Below, piece by piece: positions 1 to 9,645 of a stretch of 25,471 nt of DNA. How positions within the stretch are numbered: the stretch's first letter is position 1; each line of letters begins with the position of its first letter. Below the pieces are notes generated by a model, which worked only from the letters and a program-made list of their open reading frames with translations, did no database searches and was not told the DNA's origin. A program made the translations under genes and the position numbers. Where the stretch lies: contig PS015013.1 of NCBI GenBank assembly GCA_048213135.1, forward strand, positions 16,948-42,418, given 5' to 3'. This stretch comes from Reclinomonas americana ATCC 50394 (Eukaryota; Jakobida; Jakobea; Jakobida).

Positions 1-3000
1 CTGAAGAGGTGCTGTTTACCGTGGCGCCCTTGCTTTCCTCTCGCAAGCGCACTCACACTTCGTGACAAAAAACGTGCAGTAGTGGACAGGAGATTGTGGA
101 TGAACTCGCTGTCAACGTGCAGCGGGTCAGGCGGCTCGCGCGCGGCTCTGGCGAACGCTCCGTAACCGATCGTGCCATTGCGGCTCTGGTTCGACCGCAG
201 TGGACGCCAGTGGCTGTGGATTCGCGAGTTGTACGTCCACTTGCTTGTTTCCTTGTCGTTTTTGTCGTGCACATGGCTCACCGGTGGCGTCTGTGATGCA
301 GCTTTCGACGGTACCGTCGGCGGCCACGTTTGAAATGTCGTCGGCGTCGCTGTCTTTCAATGGCATGCGCAGCCCGACCATGATCTCACTCGGTGACGAA
401 GCTGAAGTCGCGCTGGAGGAGCGACTGCGAAACTACGTGGAGGCCAAGTGCGTCTCTGTCTGCCAATGCATGTGCGTGTGTATATGTGGAATGGAAACTT
501 GACTCTTCTGTGCCACAGCAAACCGGCTGACCTGGACACCGATTACGACGATCTGCTCCGCCTGCTCATCACCAATCGGCAGCTGTTGGCACGGCTCATC
601 GAGTTGCTGAGGTGCGTCCGTGATACGTCGACGAGTGAGCGATGTGCTGCGCAAGCTGACCGCGACTTCGGTCAACATGTAGACCAACAAAGGAGAGCGA
701 CCGTGACGACATTCCTCCCGAGGTGGCTGTCATTGATGAGGAGACGCGCCTGATGGACGTCATGCGAATCCTCTCGCTTCTGGTGACCCGTGGCGGTGAA
801 GTGGCCGATATTAGACCGGAGCATCAGCGGCAGACGACACTGCAGTGCATGCTGGCGGATCTCGGTGCCGTAGAAATGGTAACTCGACAGTGATTGTGTT
901 GTGGGATGGTGATGAGCACTGAATGCTGCTTGTGTGTGTCGCGCCTGCAGGTGTGCCAATTGATGACCCAGGCGCAGTCACCCAAGCTGGCGCAAATGGT
1001 GTTTGAGTTTGGCTGCAAGTTGCTGCAGGGTGGCAACCGCTACGTGCAGACGTACTTTTACCGCTTGATGCAACACGGCGGCAGCGCCGAGCATCTTCTC
1101 GTGGGCTTGCGCAATCGTCTGCAAGTTGCGACGACGGAGATTGACGAGAAACTGGCGTACGAGGAGCTGCTTGAGCGCCGTCGCAATGAGCTCGAAGATG
1201 ACGAGTTGGGTGCTCGTGTGTAGTAGTGTCTTCCCCCTGTCTCTTATGCACTGCTGATGGCTGTTGCGCAGAAACAATCCCGAGAACGACGCGATTGGAG
1301 TGGCATTCGAGGAGCGCGGCTTTGCGGCAGAGGTCCTCCGCTTCATTCAGTTGCTGTGTGAAGGGCACTATCTGGAGATGCAGGTACGGCGAGTGTGAGG
1401 GAGTGATTATTACAACTGTGTTTGTTCACTCACTCGTGGGGTCACAGGATTTCCTCCGTCGACAACCCGGCCGCGGAGTGGAGAATGTGGATGTGGCCAG
1501 CGAGATCTTGAGATACTTGCGCGCACTTGAGCCCAATCTGACGACGGCGCGCGTGGATACTGCGGTGCAACTGTTTGCGACACTGACCGACCTCATGCAA
1601 GGCCCTTGTGTGTCCCAGCAGCAATCACTGGCCGCCTCCGATTTCCTGTTCATTGCCAACCGCCTGCTGGAGACGGCACCGAATGATGCACCATCGCTGG
1701 GTTTTGCACGACTGCAGCTGACCGTACTCGACTCCATGATGGCAGTGATCGAGGTGAGTGCTCAGAGGAGAAGTGTGTGTGTTGTGTATCAGTCAATCCT
1801 CACTGTTGCTCGCAGGGACCATCGGCGTTGGAAACCACCAAGCAACTGCGGCTGGCCATCACACTGAACAACATTGCGCGCAGTGCTGTGCAACTGCACG
1901 CCGTGATGGAGGAAGCCGAACGGGTGGGCGTGCACCGCAACATTGTGTCGTACGGCAAGAGTCTGTCGACAAACGCGATGCGACCGGCGTCGCCGGACTT
2001 CCCGCTGCAGAAGGCTTTCACGTTTTGGATAGAGGACCCGGTGCTCATTCGCACACTCGGTATCCGCTACTACTTCCTCATCAACAGGCTCGGCGACGCG
2101 TCACCCACTGTGCAGCGACATGTGAGTTGATGTGGATAGTAGAGCCGGCGCTCTGTGTGTGTGTTTGTGCCGACCGTCGTTCGTCGCAGATCGGCAAGTT
2201 GGTGGACGATGAAAGTGCGCGGCTCGGCATTCGCCCCGCGGCTCCCGGCAAGTGCCTGCTGTGGCGTTTCCAGCGCAACACCGGGCACGTGGAGGTGCTT
2301 CGCAATCAGGAGGTCGAAAAGTTGTACTTTGAGATTCCGCCTCTGGCCTCGTGGTTCCAGTCGCGGCTCTATCGCCGCTGGCAGGACGAGGTCGATCGCA
2401 GCTCGTCGACCTCCAAACTGGAGGGCCTCTTCCGTGAGGTGCCATACTTTTACCAACACATGCGACACGGAGTTGCGTGAAGTGTCTTGTCTGTCTGTCA
2501 CTTCTCTTACGCACATCCTCATTCTCTTCGGCGCCCACCTCGCAGCTGTACTTGCGTGAGACAAAGTGGTTCCGCTACAGCAATCTGACGCTGCCGTACA
2601 CGCGCCAGCTCAGCTTTGTCGTCGGCCTCTGCATCAATCTGATTCTGCTCTTCGCCTTCCAAGTGCAAAACATCGACTCGGACTTGAACGTTGTCACGTT
2701 GCGTGTGTGGGAGAGGGTCAGCACTCCTGTGTCGTGTCGGAGGTTGCAGAGCTCATGTGGCGATACTTCGTGCAGATCGTACGGCTACAAGACGGACGGA
2801 GCCGGACATGCAGTCATCATCCTCGCCATTATAGAAATCTTCCTTCAGCTACTTCTGTTCCTTGGTTATATTGCCGGCCCAGGTGCATTGCGCGCCATGA
2901 AACAATGGTCGCCGGCACTCGGATATGTTGCGCTCCGCCGTTCTTCGTTTCGTCGTCTCGCTTCCCCACCGTTTCCCTGACGGTGGTTTTCTTTTGTCTG

Positions 3001-3766
3001 CAGCAACACTTGACGGATCTACCGCGCGCTTCGGCCTCCTTTATGCGCAACGTTCTCCGCGGGTACTTCCGAGACTTTTTGTTCTACTTTAGAGTGCGTT
3101 CGCCGACTGTCAGTGTGGTGTGCTTCACGTGTTGCTGACTGTTGCTCTCACTCGCTGCAGGTGGCCTGTGTGGTCGTCAGTGCACTCGGATTACTCGTGA
3201 GCGAGGCGTTTTTCCCGTTCCTGCTGCTGGACGTGGTCCTGTCGTTCAGCATTCTTCGCAACGTGGTGCGATCGGTGTCGACAAGTCTTGTCAATCTGCT
3301 GCTGACGGTGACCATATTTGTTTGCATGCGCATCAGTTTGTCGTCTTTCAAGCTCACCCTTTGTGCACAGCTCATGCTCGGTCTCTTCATCATCTTCTTC
3401 TTCGCCATGGTGCAAATGGTGTCCTTCAACGACGAGTTCATCCTGTCCGACGGCTACCGCATCTGCAGCGAGGCCACCGGCTGCTTCTTCAATCTCATGA
3501 ACTTTGGGTGCGCGCGCCCACTCTCCCCTTTCTTTCTTTCTCTCGCACTCACACTTGAGCTCACGTACGGCACGTCACAGTTTGAAGCATGGTGGCGCCT
3601 TCGAGGATCTGTACCCTGTCAATGTGACGCCCGCACGAGTCATTTTCGACTTGCTGTTCTTCTTCCTGATTCTCGTCGTGCTTCTCAACCTGGTGTTTGG
3701 TGCGTCATCGTTGACTGCATTCATTTACCTCAAGTGGTTATGCTCATTGTCTTCTCCTCTATCACC
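1..3766 (+). CDS. ITPR-like: IP3 receptor-type Ca2+ channel, internal part (RIH-associated region, membrane segments, pore); both ends missing here
   Basis: Intracellular ligand-gated Ca2+ release channel of the IP3R/RyR superfamily, expected in the endoplasmic reticulum as a tetramer. Phase-consistent exons: 1-8, 80-209, 302-447, 519-611, 683-878, 951-1204, 1272-1383, 1448-1753, 1816-2121, 2190-2471, 2546-2706, 2776-2926, 3004-3093, 3161-3507, 3581-3699. The 2707-2775 intron is the least certain, because the stretch is also open read through. Exons around 1272-1753 give an RIH-associated domain with LLCEGHYLEMQ and LTDLMQGPC, matching the family's LLCE...LQ and LTEYCQGPC. Hydrophobic membrane segments follow from 2546 on. 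The last exon gives ARVIFDLLFFF and LNLVFG, the hallmark pore-lining helix. The filter reads GGAFED instead of GGGVGD/GGGIGD. The Ins-binding N-terminus lies left of the window. The C-terminus is on the other strand at 4618-5254, explained by contig inversion. IP3R is favoured over RyR from the RIH-associated region and tail, but not decisively. Confidence 0.93.
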
Positions 3767-4395
3767 NNNNNNNNNNNNNNNNNNNNNNNNNNNNNNNNNN
3801 NNNNNNNNNNNNNNNNNNNNNNNNNNNNNNNNNNNNNNNNNNNNNNNNNNNNNNNNNNNNNNNNNNNNNNNNNNNNNNNNNNNNNNNNNNNNNNNNNNNN
3901 NNNNNNNNNNNNNNNNNNNNNNNNNNNNNNNNNNNNNNNNNNNNNNNNNNNNNNNNNNNNNNNNNNNNNNNNNNNNNNNNNNNNNNNNNNNNNNNNNNNN
4001 NNNNNNNNNNNNNNNNNNNNNNNNNNNNNNNNNNNNNNNNNNNNNNNNNNNNNNNNNNNNNNNNNNNNNNNNNNNNNNNNNNNNNNNNNNNNNNNNNNNN
4101 NNNNNNNNNNNNNNNNNNNNNNNNNNNNNNNNNNNNNNNNNNNNNNNNNNNNNNNNNNNNNNNNNNNNNNNNNNNNNNNNNNNNNNNNNNNNNNNNNNNN
4201 NNNNNNNNNNNNNNNNNNNNNNNNNNNNNNNNNNNNNNNNNNNNNNNNNNNNNNNNNNNNNNNNNNNNNNNNNNNNNNNNNNNNNNNNNNNNNNNNNNNN
4301 NNNNNNNNNNNNNNNNNNNNNNNNNNNNNNNNNNNNNNNNNNNNNNNNNNNNNNNNNNNNNNNNNNNNNNNNNNNNNNNNNNNNNNNNNNNNNNN
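3767..4395. other. Assembly gap, 629 N
   Basis: A run of N between the IP3R pore exon and a short contig. The non-round length suggests an estimated gap size. It lies inside the intron that starts at 3700 (gtgcgt donor). Confidence 0.99.
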
Positions 4396-4582
4396 TCAAG
4401 GAAGCGTCGCAAGGTCGATCGCAATCAGCGGTGAGTGGTCACGCATGCATTCTGTCCTTGTTGGTCGTCGTGTCGTGCAACTCACCCATCGTGGAAACAG
4501 AAATGGTGGTGGGTCGTCGCGTCGTGTGCAAAAGGACAAGCTGAAGGCCTTCAGCCTCGACGACGAAGACGATGACGAGTAG
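4396..4582 (+). CDS. NOC2: Orphan last two exons of NOC2 (C-terminal tail), on an apparently inverted contig
   Basis: Exon 4396-4430 encodes a basic stretch (KRRKVDRNQ). A clean gtgagt...aacag intron (4431-4500) joins it in phase 2 to exon 4501-4582, which ends DDEDDDE and TAG. On this strand it cannot continue the IP3R, whose real C-terminus is elsewhere. A basic KRRK patch near an acidic end suits the C-terminal region of NOC2 (human NOC2L has EIKRRKMADRK). The minus-strand NOC2 gene at 5980-9112 runs into the 725-N gap without its end. Inference: once this contig is flipped, these exons complete NOC2. Sequence similarity alone is weak; the strong evidence is that the IP3R tail on the same contig is unquestionably on the wrong strand. 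Confidence 0.7.
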
Positions 4583-4617
4583 TAAACACGCAATACTTAA
4601 TTCTCAACAAACAAAAA
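4583..4617. other. 35-bp spacer between convergent stop codons
   Basis: Only 35 bp, A/T-rich, lie between the NOC2 tail stop (TAG, 4580-4582) and the IP3R tail stop (TAA on the minus strand, 4620-4618). The 3' UTRs and polyadenylation signals of the two genes must overlap the opposite gene or each other. Confidence 0.8.
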
Positions 4618-5254
4618 TTAATCCTCCACCATGCCGAAGCGGTCACCCGTGTCCTCGTCGTCGTCGACGCTGTTAATTAGATTGGTGCCACTGGCAGAGT
4701 CAGCGCCGTCGGCGGTGGTGGCCAGCTGTGCCACGGCTGTAATCGGTTGTTGTTCTCGCTCCAATGCCAGAGCGCGCTGCTGCGGGAAGAAGCTAATGTC
4801 TTGTCGTTTCATCTGCACATGCAACAAACTCAGCAAAGGTCTCGCGCGGCGCTGAGAACTGACACAGCGATTCAACAATCACGAACCAGTTCGGCAACAT
4901 ACTGCTCCGTGCCAGTGTACTCGTCAAAGGGCTTGAGATGCAAGTACATCAGGAAGATGATGTAGCTGCGCTCGTTGTGGTCCTCCGTGGTGTGGTGGCG
5001 GAATCCTGCGCAGAGACGGTGAGCATGACTTGACTCACTAAATCCTCGAGTCTGGTAGCAAACGCACCGCTGCCGAGTCGCTCAAACAGCGGTCGTTCCA
5101 GGCCGCAGATGAAGCACACATTGTTCCGATCCGAGGTGAATGCCGCGCGGCGTGCACGCAACTCTGTTCAATCATCTGCGTGAGACACGATGGCACACCG
5201 ACAAGAGTGAATCATTACTACTGGACCTGCAAAGGCGTCGAGGATTTGACCTGC
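4618..5254 (-). CDS. ITPR-like: Orphan C-terminal exons of the IP3 receptor, on an apparently inverted contig
   Basis: Minus-strand exons 5250-5227, 5163-5068, 5005-4887 and 4812-4618 (TAA at 4620-4618). The first begins right after a gcag acceptor at the contig edge and encodes QILDAFA. This follows the phase-1 LVFG of the pore exon ending at 3699, giving LVFG-QILDAFA-ELR like the family's LIFG-VIIDTFA-DLR. Next come CFICGLER and two zinc-ligand histidines at the family spacing (Cys1, Cys4, His21, His26), then HTTEDHN, DEYTGTEQYVAEL and an FFP motif, aligning without gaps to vertebrate IP3R. The protein ends about 64 residues into the last exon in a Ser/Asp-rich tail. The long C-terminal coiled coil of animal IP3Rs is not evident. 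This is the same gene as the IP3R at 1-3766, not a second receptor. Confidence 0.93.
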
Positions 5255-5979
5255 NNNNNNNNNNNNNNNNNNNNNNNNNNNNNNNNNNNNNNNNNNNNNN
5301 NNNNNNNNNNNNNNNNNNNNNNNNNNNNNNNNNNNNNNNNNNNNNNNNNNNNNNNNNNNNNNNNNNNNNNNNNNNNNNNNNNNNNNNNNNNNNNNNNNNN
5401 NNNNNNNNNNNNNNNNNNNNNNNNNNNNNNNNNNNNNNNNNNNNNNNNNNNNNNNNNNNNNNNNNNNNNNNNNNNNNNNNNNNNNNNNNNNNNNNNNNNN
5501 NNNNNNNNNNNNNNNNNNNNNNNNNNNNNNNNNNNNNNNNNNNNNNNNNNNNNNNNNNNNNNNNNNNNNNNNNNNNNNNNNNNNNNNNNNNNNNNNNNNN
5601 NNNNNNNNNNNNNNNNNNNNNNNNNNNNNNNNNNNNNNNNNNNNNNNNNNNNNNNNNNNNNNNNNNNNNNNNNNNNNNNNNNNNNNNNNNNNNNNNNNNN
5701 NNNNNNNNNNNNNNNNNNNNNNNNNNNNNNNNNNNNNNNNNNNNNNNNNNNNNNNNNNNNNNNNNNNNNNNNNNNNNNNNNNNNNNNNNNNNNNNNNNNN
5801 NNNNNNNNNNNNNNNNNNNNNNNNNNNNNNNNNNNNNNNNNNNNNNNNNNNNNNNNNNNNNNNNNNNNNNNNNNNNNNNNNNNNNNNNNNNNNNNNNNNN
5901 NNNNNNNNNNNNNNNNNNNNNNNNNNNNNNNNNNNNNNNNNNNNNNNNNNNNNNNNNNNNNNNNNNNNNNNNNNNNNNN
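5255..5979. other. Assembly gap, 725 N
   Basis: A run of N separating the small contig 4396-5254 from the NOC2 body. After reorientation it would lie inside the acidic C-terminal part of NOC2. Confidence 0.99.
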
Positions 5980-8900
5980 CGGCTGCTCCTCCTCTTCTTC
6001 TTCGCCCGCATCACCGTTCATGTCATCCGTATAGCCATCGTCGTCCTCCGCCATTAGCGCCTCCACTGGCTTCTCCTTGGCCATGAACGCCTTGATCTCG
6101 TCGGCCAGGGAGTTCTTCGCCAGCGCCTTGGTCGCCTTTTTCTTGCTCTTGGCCTTCTCCGCTTCGTCTTGCTCCTCCTCTTCCTCCTCTTCCTCGTCGT
6201 CGTCGTCCTCATCCACGTCGTCGCCCATGTCTACGTCGCCATCGTCGTCGGCTCCGCTCTTCTTCTTCGCAGCGTTGTGTTCCAGCACACTGAGCATGCG
6301 CTCCTTGCGTGCATCCTCGCGTCTGCGCCAGCGTGTGCGTTGGCAGCCAAACAAAACAAGGCGCCGCATAACTCCATCCCTACGCACCTGGCAAACAGCT
6401 CCTCGAAGAACTTGCCAAGTGGACTCGCGTGCCGTGGTCCCTCACGCTCCGAGCGCAGGAAATCGTCGGCCTGGGAGACACTGCGCGGTCCAATGTCGAG
6501 CTGTCCACGTCGTTGCAGAACCCAGTTTCGATTGTTCTCAATCTGTTATTGCACTCGTGAGATATTCTGCATCATCAAACATCACAATGCTGGCAAGAGA
6601 GGGCGCACCACATCAGCCAATTGCTGCACGGGCTTCTTCAGGCGCTGGATCTTGGAGAGACGCAAGAACTGCTTCAGCACCATGAGCGTCGGGACTGCTA
6701 GTTCCGGGAACGCAATCGAGTACGAGTGGTTGGCCAGGTGCGCGGCCAACACCTCCAGAGACTCGTCCACCAGCACCTCCTGGAAGCTGCGCAACTTGAC
6801 CGACGTCTTCGGCACCTTCAGCAGGAATCTGAATTCCGGTGGACGGGTGCCGGCCGTGCCCTCGCTTGCGCGTTTTCTCAACTCAGGAGCATGCAGCGCC
6901 TCCAGCACCAGCGGGGCAACCGGAATGTACTGTCCCGTGGCCCTCTCGAGATCCACCAGCATGCGGCAGCACTGCAGCCGAAGCGGGAAGAATCTGCACA
7001 CAAACAACGTGAAACGTGTGAGCTCATCGTTGCCCCGACGACCATGGCGAACAATGTGTCATTCGCGACGTACCTCGTGCTCGGCGACAGTCGTGCCACG
7101 CCCAAGATGATCTGCACCAGCGGGTACACCAGCGGACCGAGCTGGCTCTCTGCCGGCGCGGCGCACAGGACTTGCGTCCACGCGCGCAGCGAGTTCATGA
7201 ACTGCCAGTTGTACACCGACTGGAACACGTCCTTGTTCTTCTTCTTGCCGGTGACGGTCTTGGACTTGTTGCCGAGACCACTCGAGGTCGCGGCCGTCAT
7301 GGCCGAGCGCAGCGTGATGGCCAGCTGTCGAATGTACACAAACGCGTGCTGGTACGAGACATTGAGATCCATGACGTACAACTCGGCCACGCAGTTGCAC
7401 AAAAAGTTGATGGAGCCGAAAGTGCGCGCCGTCAAGAACTTGGCGTTGCGCACGTACGTCAGGTAGAGACCCTTGAGGCAGAGATCGAGGAACTTGACTT
7501 GTGAATTCTGCAGCGTGAGCGCCATCTTGCGCACAACGATAAAGGCGCGGAAGCGCACGCTGTCCTCCTCGAAGCGCATCAGGTCGAGGAACAGGCGCAG
7601 GAAGCGCTTGGCCAGGCCAGTTGCCGCAATCATGTACGGCACCAGAGCTCCCATGGCATGCAAATACAGCACCAGTGACGACTCCTCCGTCAGCTGCGAC
7701 CCAAAGGCGTAGCAGTCGCGCAGGAAGCTGCGTGCCACCGTGTCGAACTTCTTCCAGCGCTTGCACTTGTTCGGCATCTCCACAGCCACCGTGAGGGTGA
7801 GCACCGAGGGTGTCGACGACGAGGCACCGCTGCGCAGATAGAAACGACAAGCATGAGATAGAGTGATACACGTGACTCACGTGACAAGGCGCAACTCTTC
7901 GTCAGAGGCAGCGGCTTCGCCGACCGGCACCACGGCGTCGGGCTTGCGACCCAAATATTCATCAAAGAATACTGGCAGACGCGTCAAAGCCGCAGTCACG
8001 GCCTCCTCGAACACGGCGCCAGAAGCGATGCGGAACGGTGTCGGTGCTGCGCGCCGTTCCCGACAGAGTCAGCGCGAAGACATCGTGTATGGAAGACAGA
8101 GCAAAACCAAGTAACCCTTGCGTCTCTTCGCCTTGGCAGCATTCGCGGCGGCGGTCGCCGGATCCTCGGCGCTGCTGTACTCGCATGCGGTGCGGAACGC
8201 CAGCATGAGGTACTTGGCAGCCTTCATGGAGCGCCTGTTGCCCACTTGATCGCTCCACTTGCGCAGCATCTTGATGGTCAGCGTGCGCTTGGTGGAGCCA
8301 CTCTGCACCAGCCACGCGCAGTGAGACACACAACTCGATTCGTCACTCGCCACCCGCAAGACACAACACGTACCAAGTCAATGGGCCCCTCCTGCTCCTG
8401 CTCGCCCTCCTCTTCCTCCTCGCCCTTGGTCTTCTTCTTTTTCTTCTTCTTCTTGTCGGCCTCGGCTTCCGCGTGAGCCTTCTCCTCCGCCTCATCGTCG
8501 TGGCTCTCGGCGTCCCACTCCAGCACCTCGCGATCCTCCTGCTGCAAGAACTTGAAGAACTCGGGATCGGAACGACGCAGCGCCTCCAGATCCTTCTTGT
8601 GCGCCACCACCGCATCCTTGGCGGCCTTGGCCTTGTTCTGCAGACTCTTCAGTTGCGGTTTCTTGCTGGTCAATCGCTCCACGGCATCATCGTCCTCATC
8701 CTCATCACCATCATCATCGTCATCATCATCATCATCTGCATCCTCTCCATCAGCAGCCTCGTCATCGTCGTCTACACACACCGCTCAGTCCACACTTGTC
8801 TCCGATGCATGCATGACACAAAACGACACTCACCATCATCTTCGTCCATCGCTCCATCGACATCATCATCATCATCATCGTCGTCATCGTCGTCGTCAGA

Positions 8901-9112
8901 GAGGCCCGTGCTGCCGTTCAGAGTGGCCTCGAAGCCATTCTCGCCACTGGCGTACGAGCTGCCGGGTTCCTCGTCCTTCTCTTGCTCCCGCCGCTGCTGC
9001 TCTCGTCGTCGCTTGCCCGACACCTTCTTCGCCGCAGTCACCGACGAAGGGAACGTCAAACCGATAGCGGCCTCCTCTGCGACAAAGAAAACGTGTTTGG
9101 TCAAGAGAGGGT
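5980..9112 (-). CDS. NOC2: NOC2-family nucleolar complex protein (60S ribosome biogenesis), body of the gene
   Basis: Nucleolar/nucleoplasmic factor that partners NOC1 and NOC3 in 60S pre-ribosome maturation and export (family knowledge). Minus-strand exons: 9076-8834, 8771-8374, 8302-8116, 8046-7881, 7829-7074, 6993-6609, 6542-6388, 6322-5980; all junctions are phase-consistent. The N-terminal part has long Asp runs, then RRSDPEFFKFLQQ, matching the NOC2 signature DPEFYKFLQ. The central exon carries KGLYLTYVRNAKF, YQHAFVYIRQLAI, FQSVYNWQF and LVYPLVQIILG, nearly identical to human NOC2L. Then RFFPLRLQCCRML, IAFPELAVP and RRGQLDIG follow. The C-terminal exon is acidic (a run of eight Glu near 6180) with KKK patches and runs into the gap. 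The first exon is missing here and sits inverted at 9203-9383; the tail is at 4396-4582. 9077-9112 is the end of intron 1. Confidence 0.95.
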
Positions 9113-9132
9113 NNNNNNNNNNNNNNNNNNNN
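9113..9132. other. Assembly gap, 20 N
   Basis: A 20-N placeholder gap. It falls within intron 1 of NOC2 once the neighbouring contig is flipped. Confidence 0.99.
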
Positions 9133-9202
9133 GAAGAAGGCGCCGGATCCATTGAGTGAGGTGGACCGTGAACGCATCGTCTCTTTCTCGTTCCGTGTCG
9201 CC

Positions 9203-9383
9203 ATGCCAGCGGGAAAGTCGAAGAAGGGGTCAAAGAACTTTGCCAAGCGCAAGGGCGGCCTGCAGGCGACCATCAAGGCGCGCAAGCAGCGGCAGGAGGT
9301 GCAGCAGGATCGTGAGAAGCGCTTCCTCAGCCAGAAGAAGCGAGAGGAGGTCGCCGAGGTCGAGGATGTGCAGCGTCAGGAGG
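9203..9383 (+). CDS. NOC2: Orphan first coding exon of NOC2, on an apparently inverted contig
   Basis: ATG at 9203 opens a very basic 60-residue segment (MPAGKSKKGSKNFAKRK, then KARKQRQE), followed by a gtgagtg donor at 9384 in phase 1. The start resembles the basic N-terminus of yeast Noc2 (recalled as MGKVSKSTKKF...). The minus-strand NOC2 exon starting at 9076 follows a tttgtcgcag acceptor and needs a phase-1 donor. Joining the two gives G+AG = Glu and an open frame. On the plus strand this exon leads nowhere: gap 9476-9622 is followed by an independent ATG at 9646. Inference: contig 9133-9475 is inverted. Bases 9133-9202 would be NOC2 5' UTR, and 9384-9475 the start of intron 1. Confidence 0.75.
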
Positions 9384-9475
9384 GTGAGTGCATGCACGGA
9401 GAGAAGAATTGGAGAGAGGCGGGGGCGGAAAGCGGGGGCGTGTGTGGTTGTGCATGTGCACATTCACATGGCCTG

Positions 9476-9622
9476 NNNNNNNNNNNNNNNNNNNNNNNNN
9501 NNNNNNNNNNNNNNNNNNNNNNNNNNNNNNNNNNNNNNNNNNNNNNNNNNNNNNNNNNNNNNNNNNNNNNNNNNNNNNNNNNNNNNNNNNNNNNNNNNNN
9601 NNNNNNNNNNNNNNNNNNNNNN
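9476..9622. other. Assembly gap, 147 N
   Basis: A run of N. After reorientation of 9133-9475 it lies between the 5' ends of NOC2 (leftward) and the membrane protein at 9646 (rightward), that is, in a short divergent promoter region. Confidence 0.99.
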
Positions 9623-9645
9623 TCACACTCACTCATTCACACACA

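Noticed and set aside
4618-5254. A second, separate IP3R/RyR gene on the minus strand
   Set aside because: It starts exactly where the plus-strand pore exon leaves off, in the right phase, and no pore or body exons lie beyond it on the minus strand. Contig inversion is simpler.
7059-7880. Long open frames overlapping the NOC2 central exon in other frames
   Set aside because: Shadow frames of a conserved GC-rich exon; they match no family and have no splice logic.
8690-8780. Trinucleotide (CAT/GTC) repeat that might be a microsatellite or CRISPR-like element
   Set aside because: On the minus strand it encodes the acidic Asp run of NOC2 in a phase-consistent exon. There are no repeat-spacer units.
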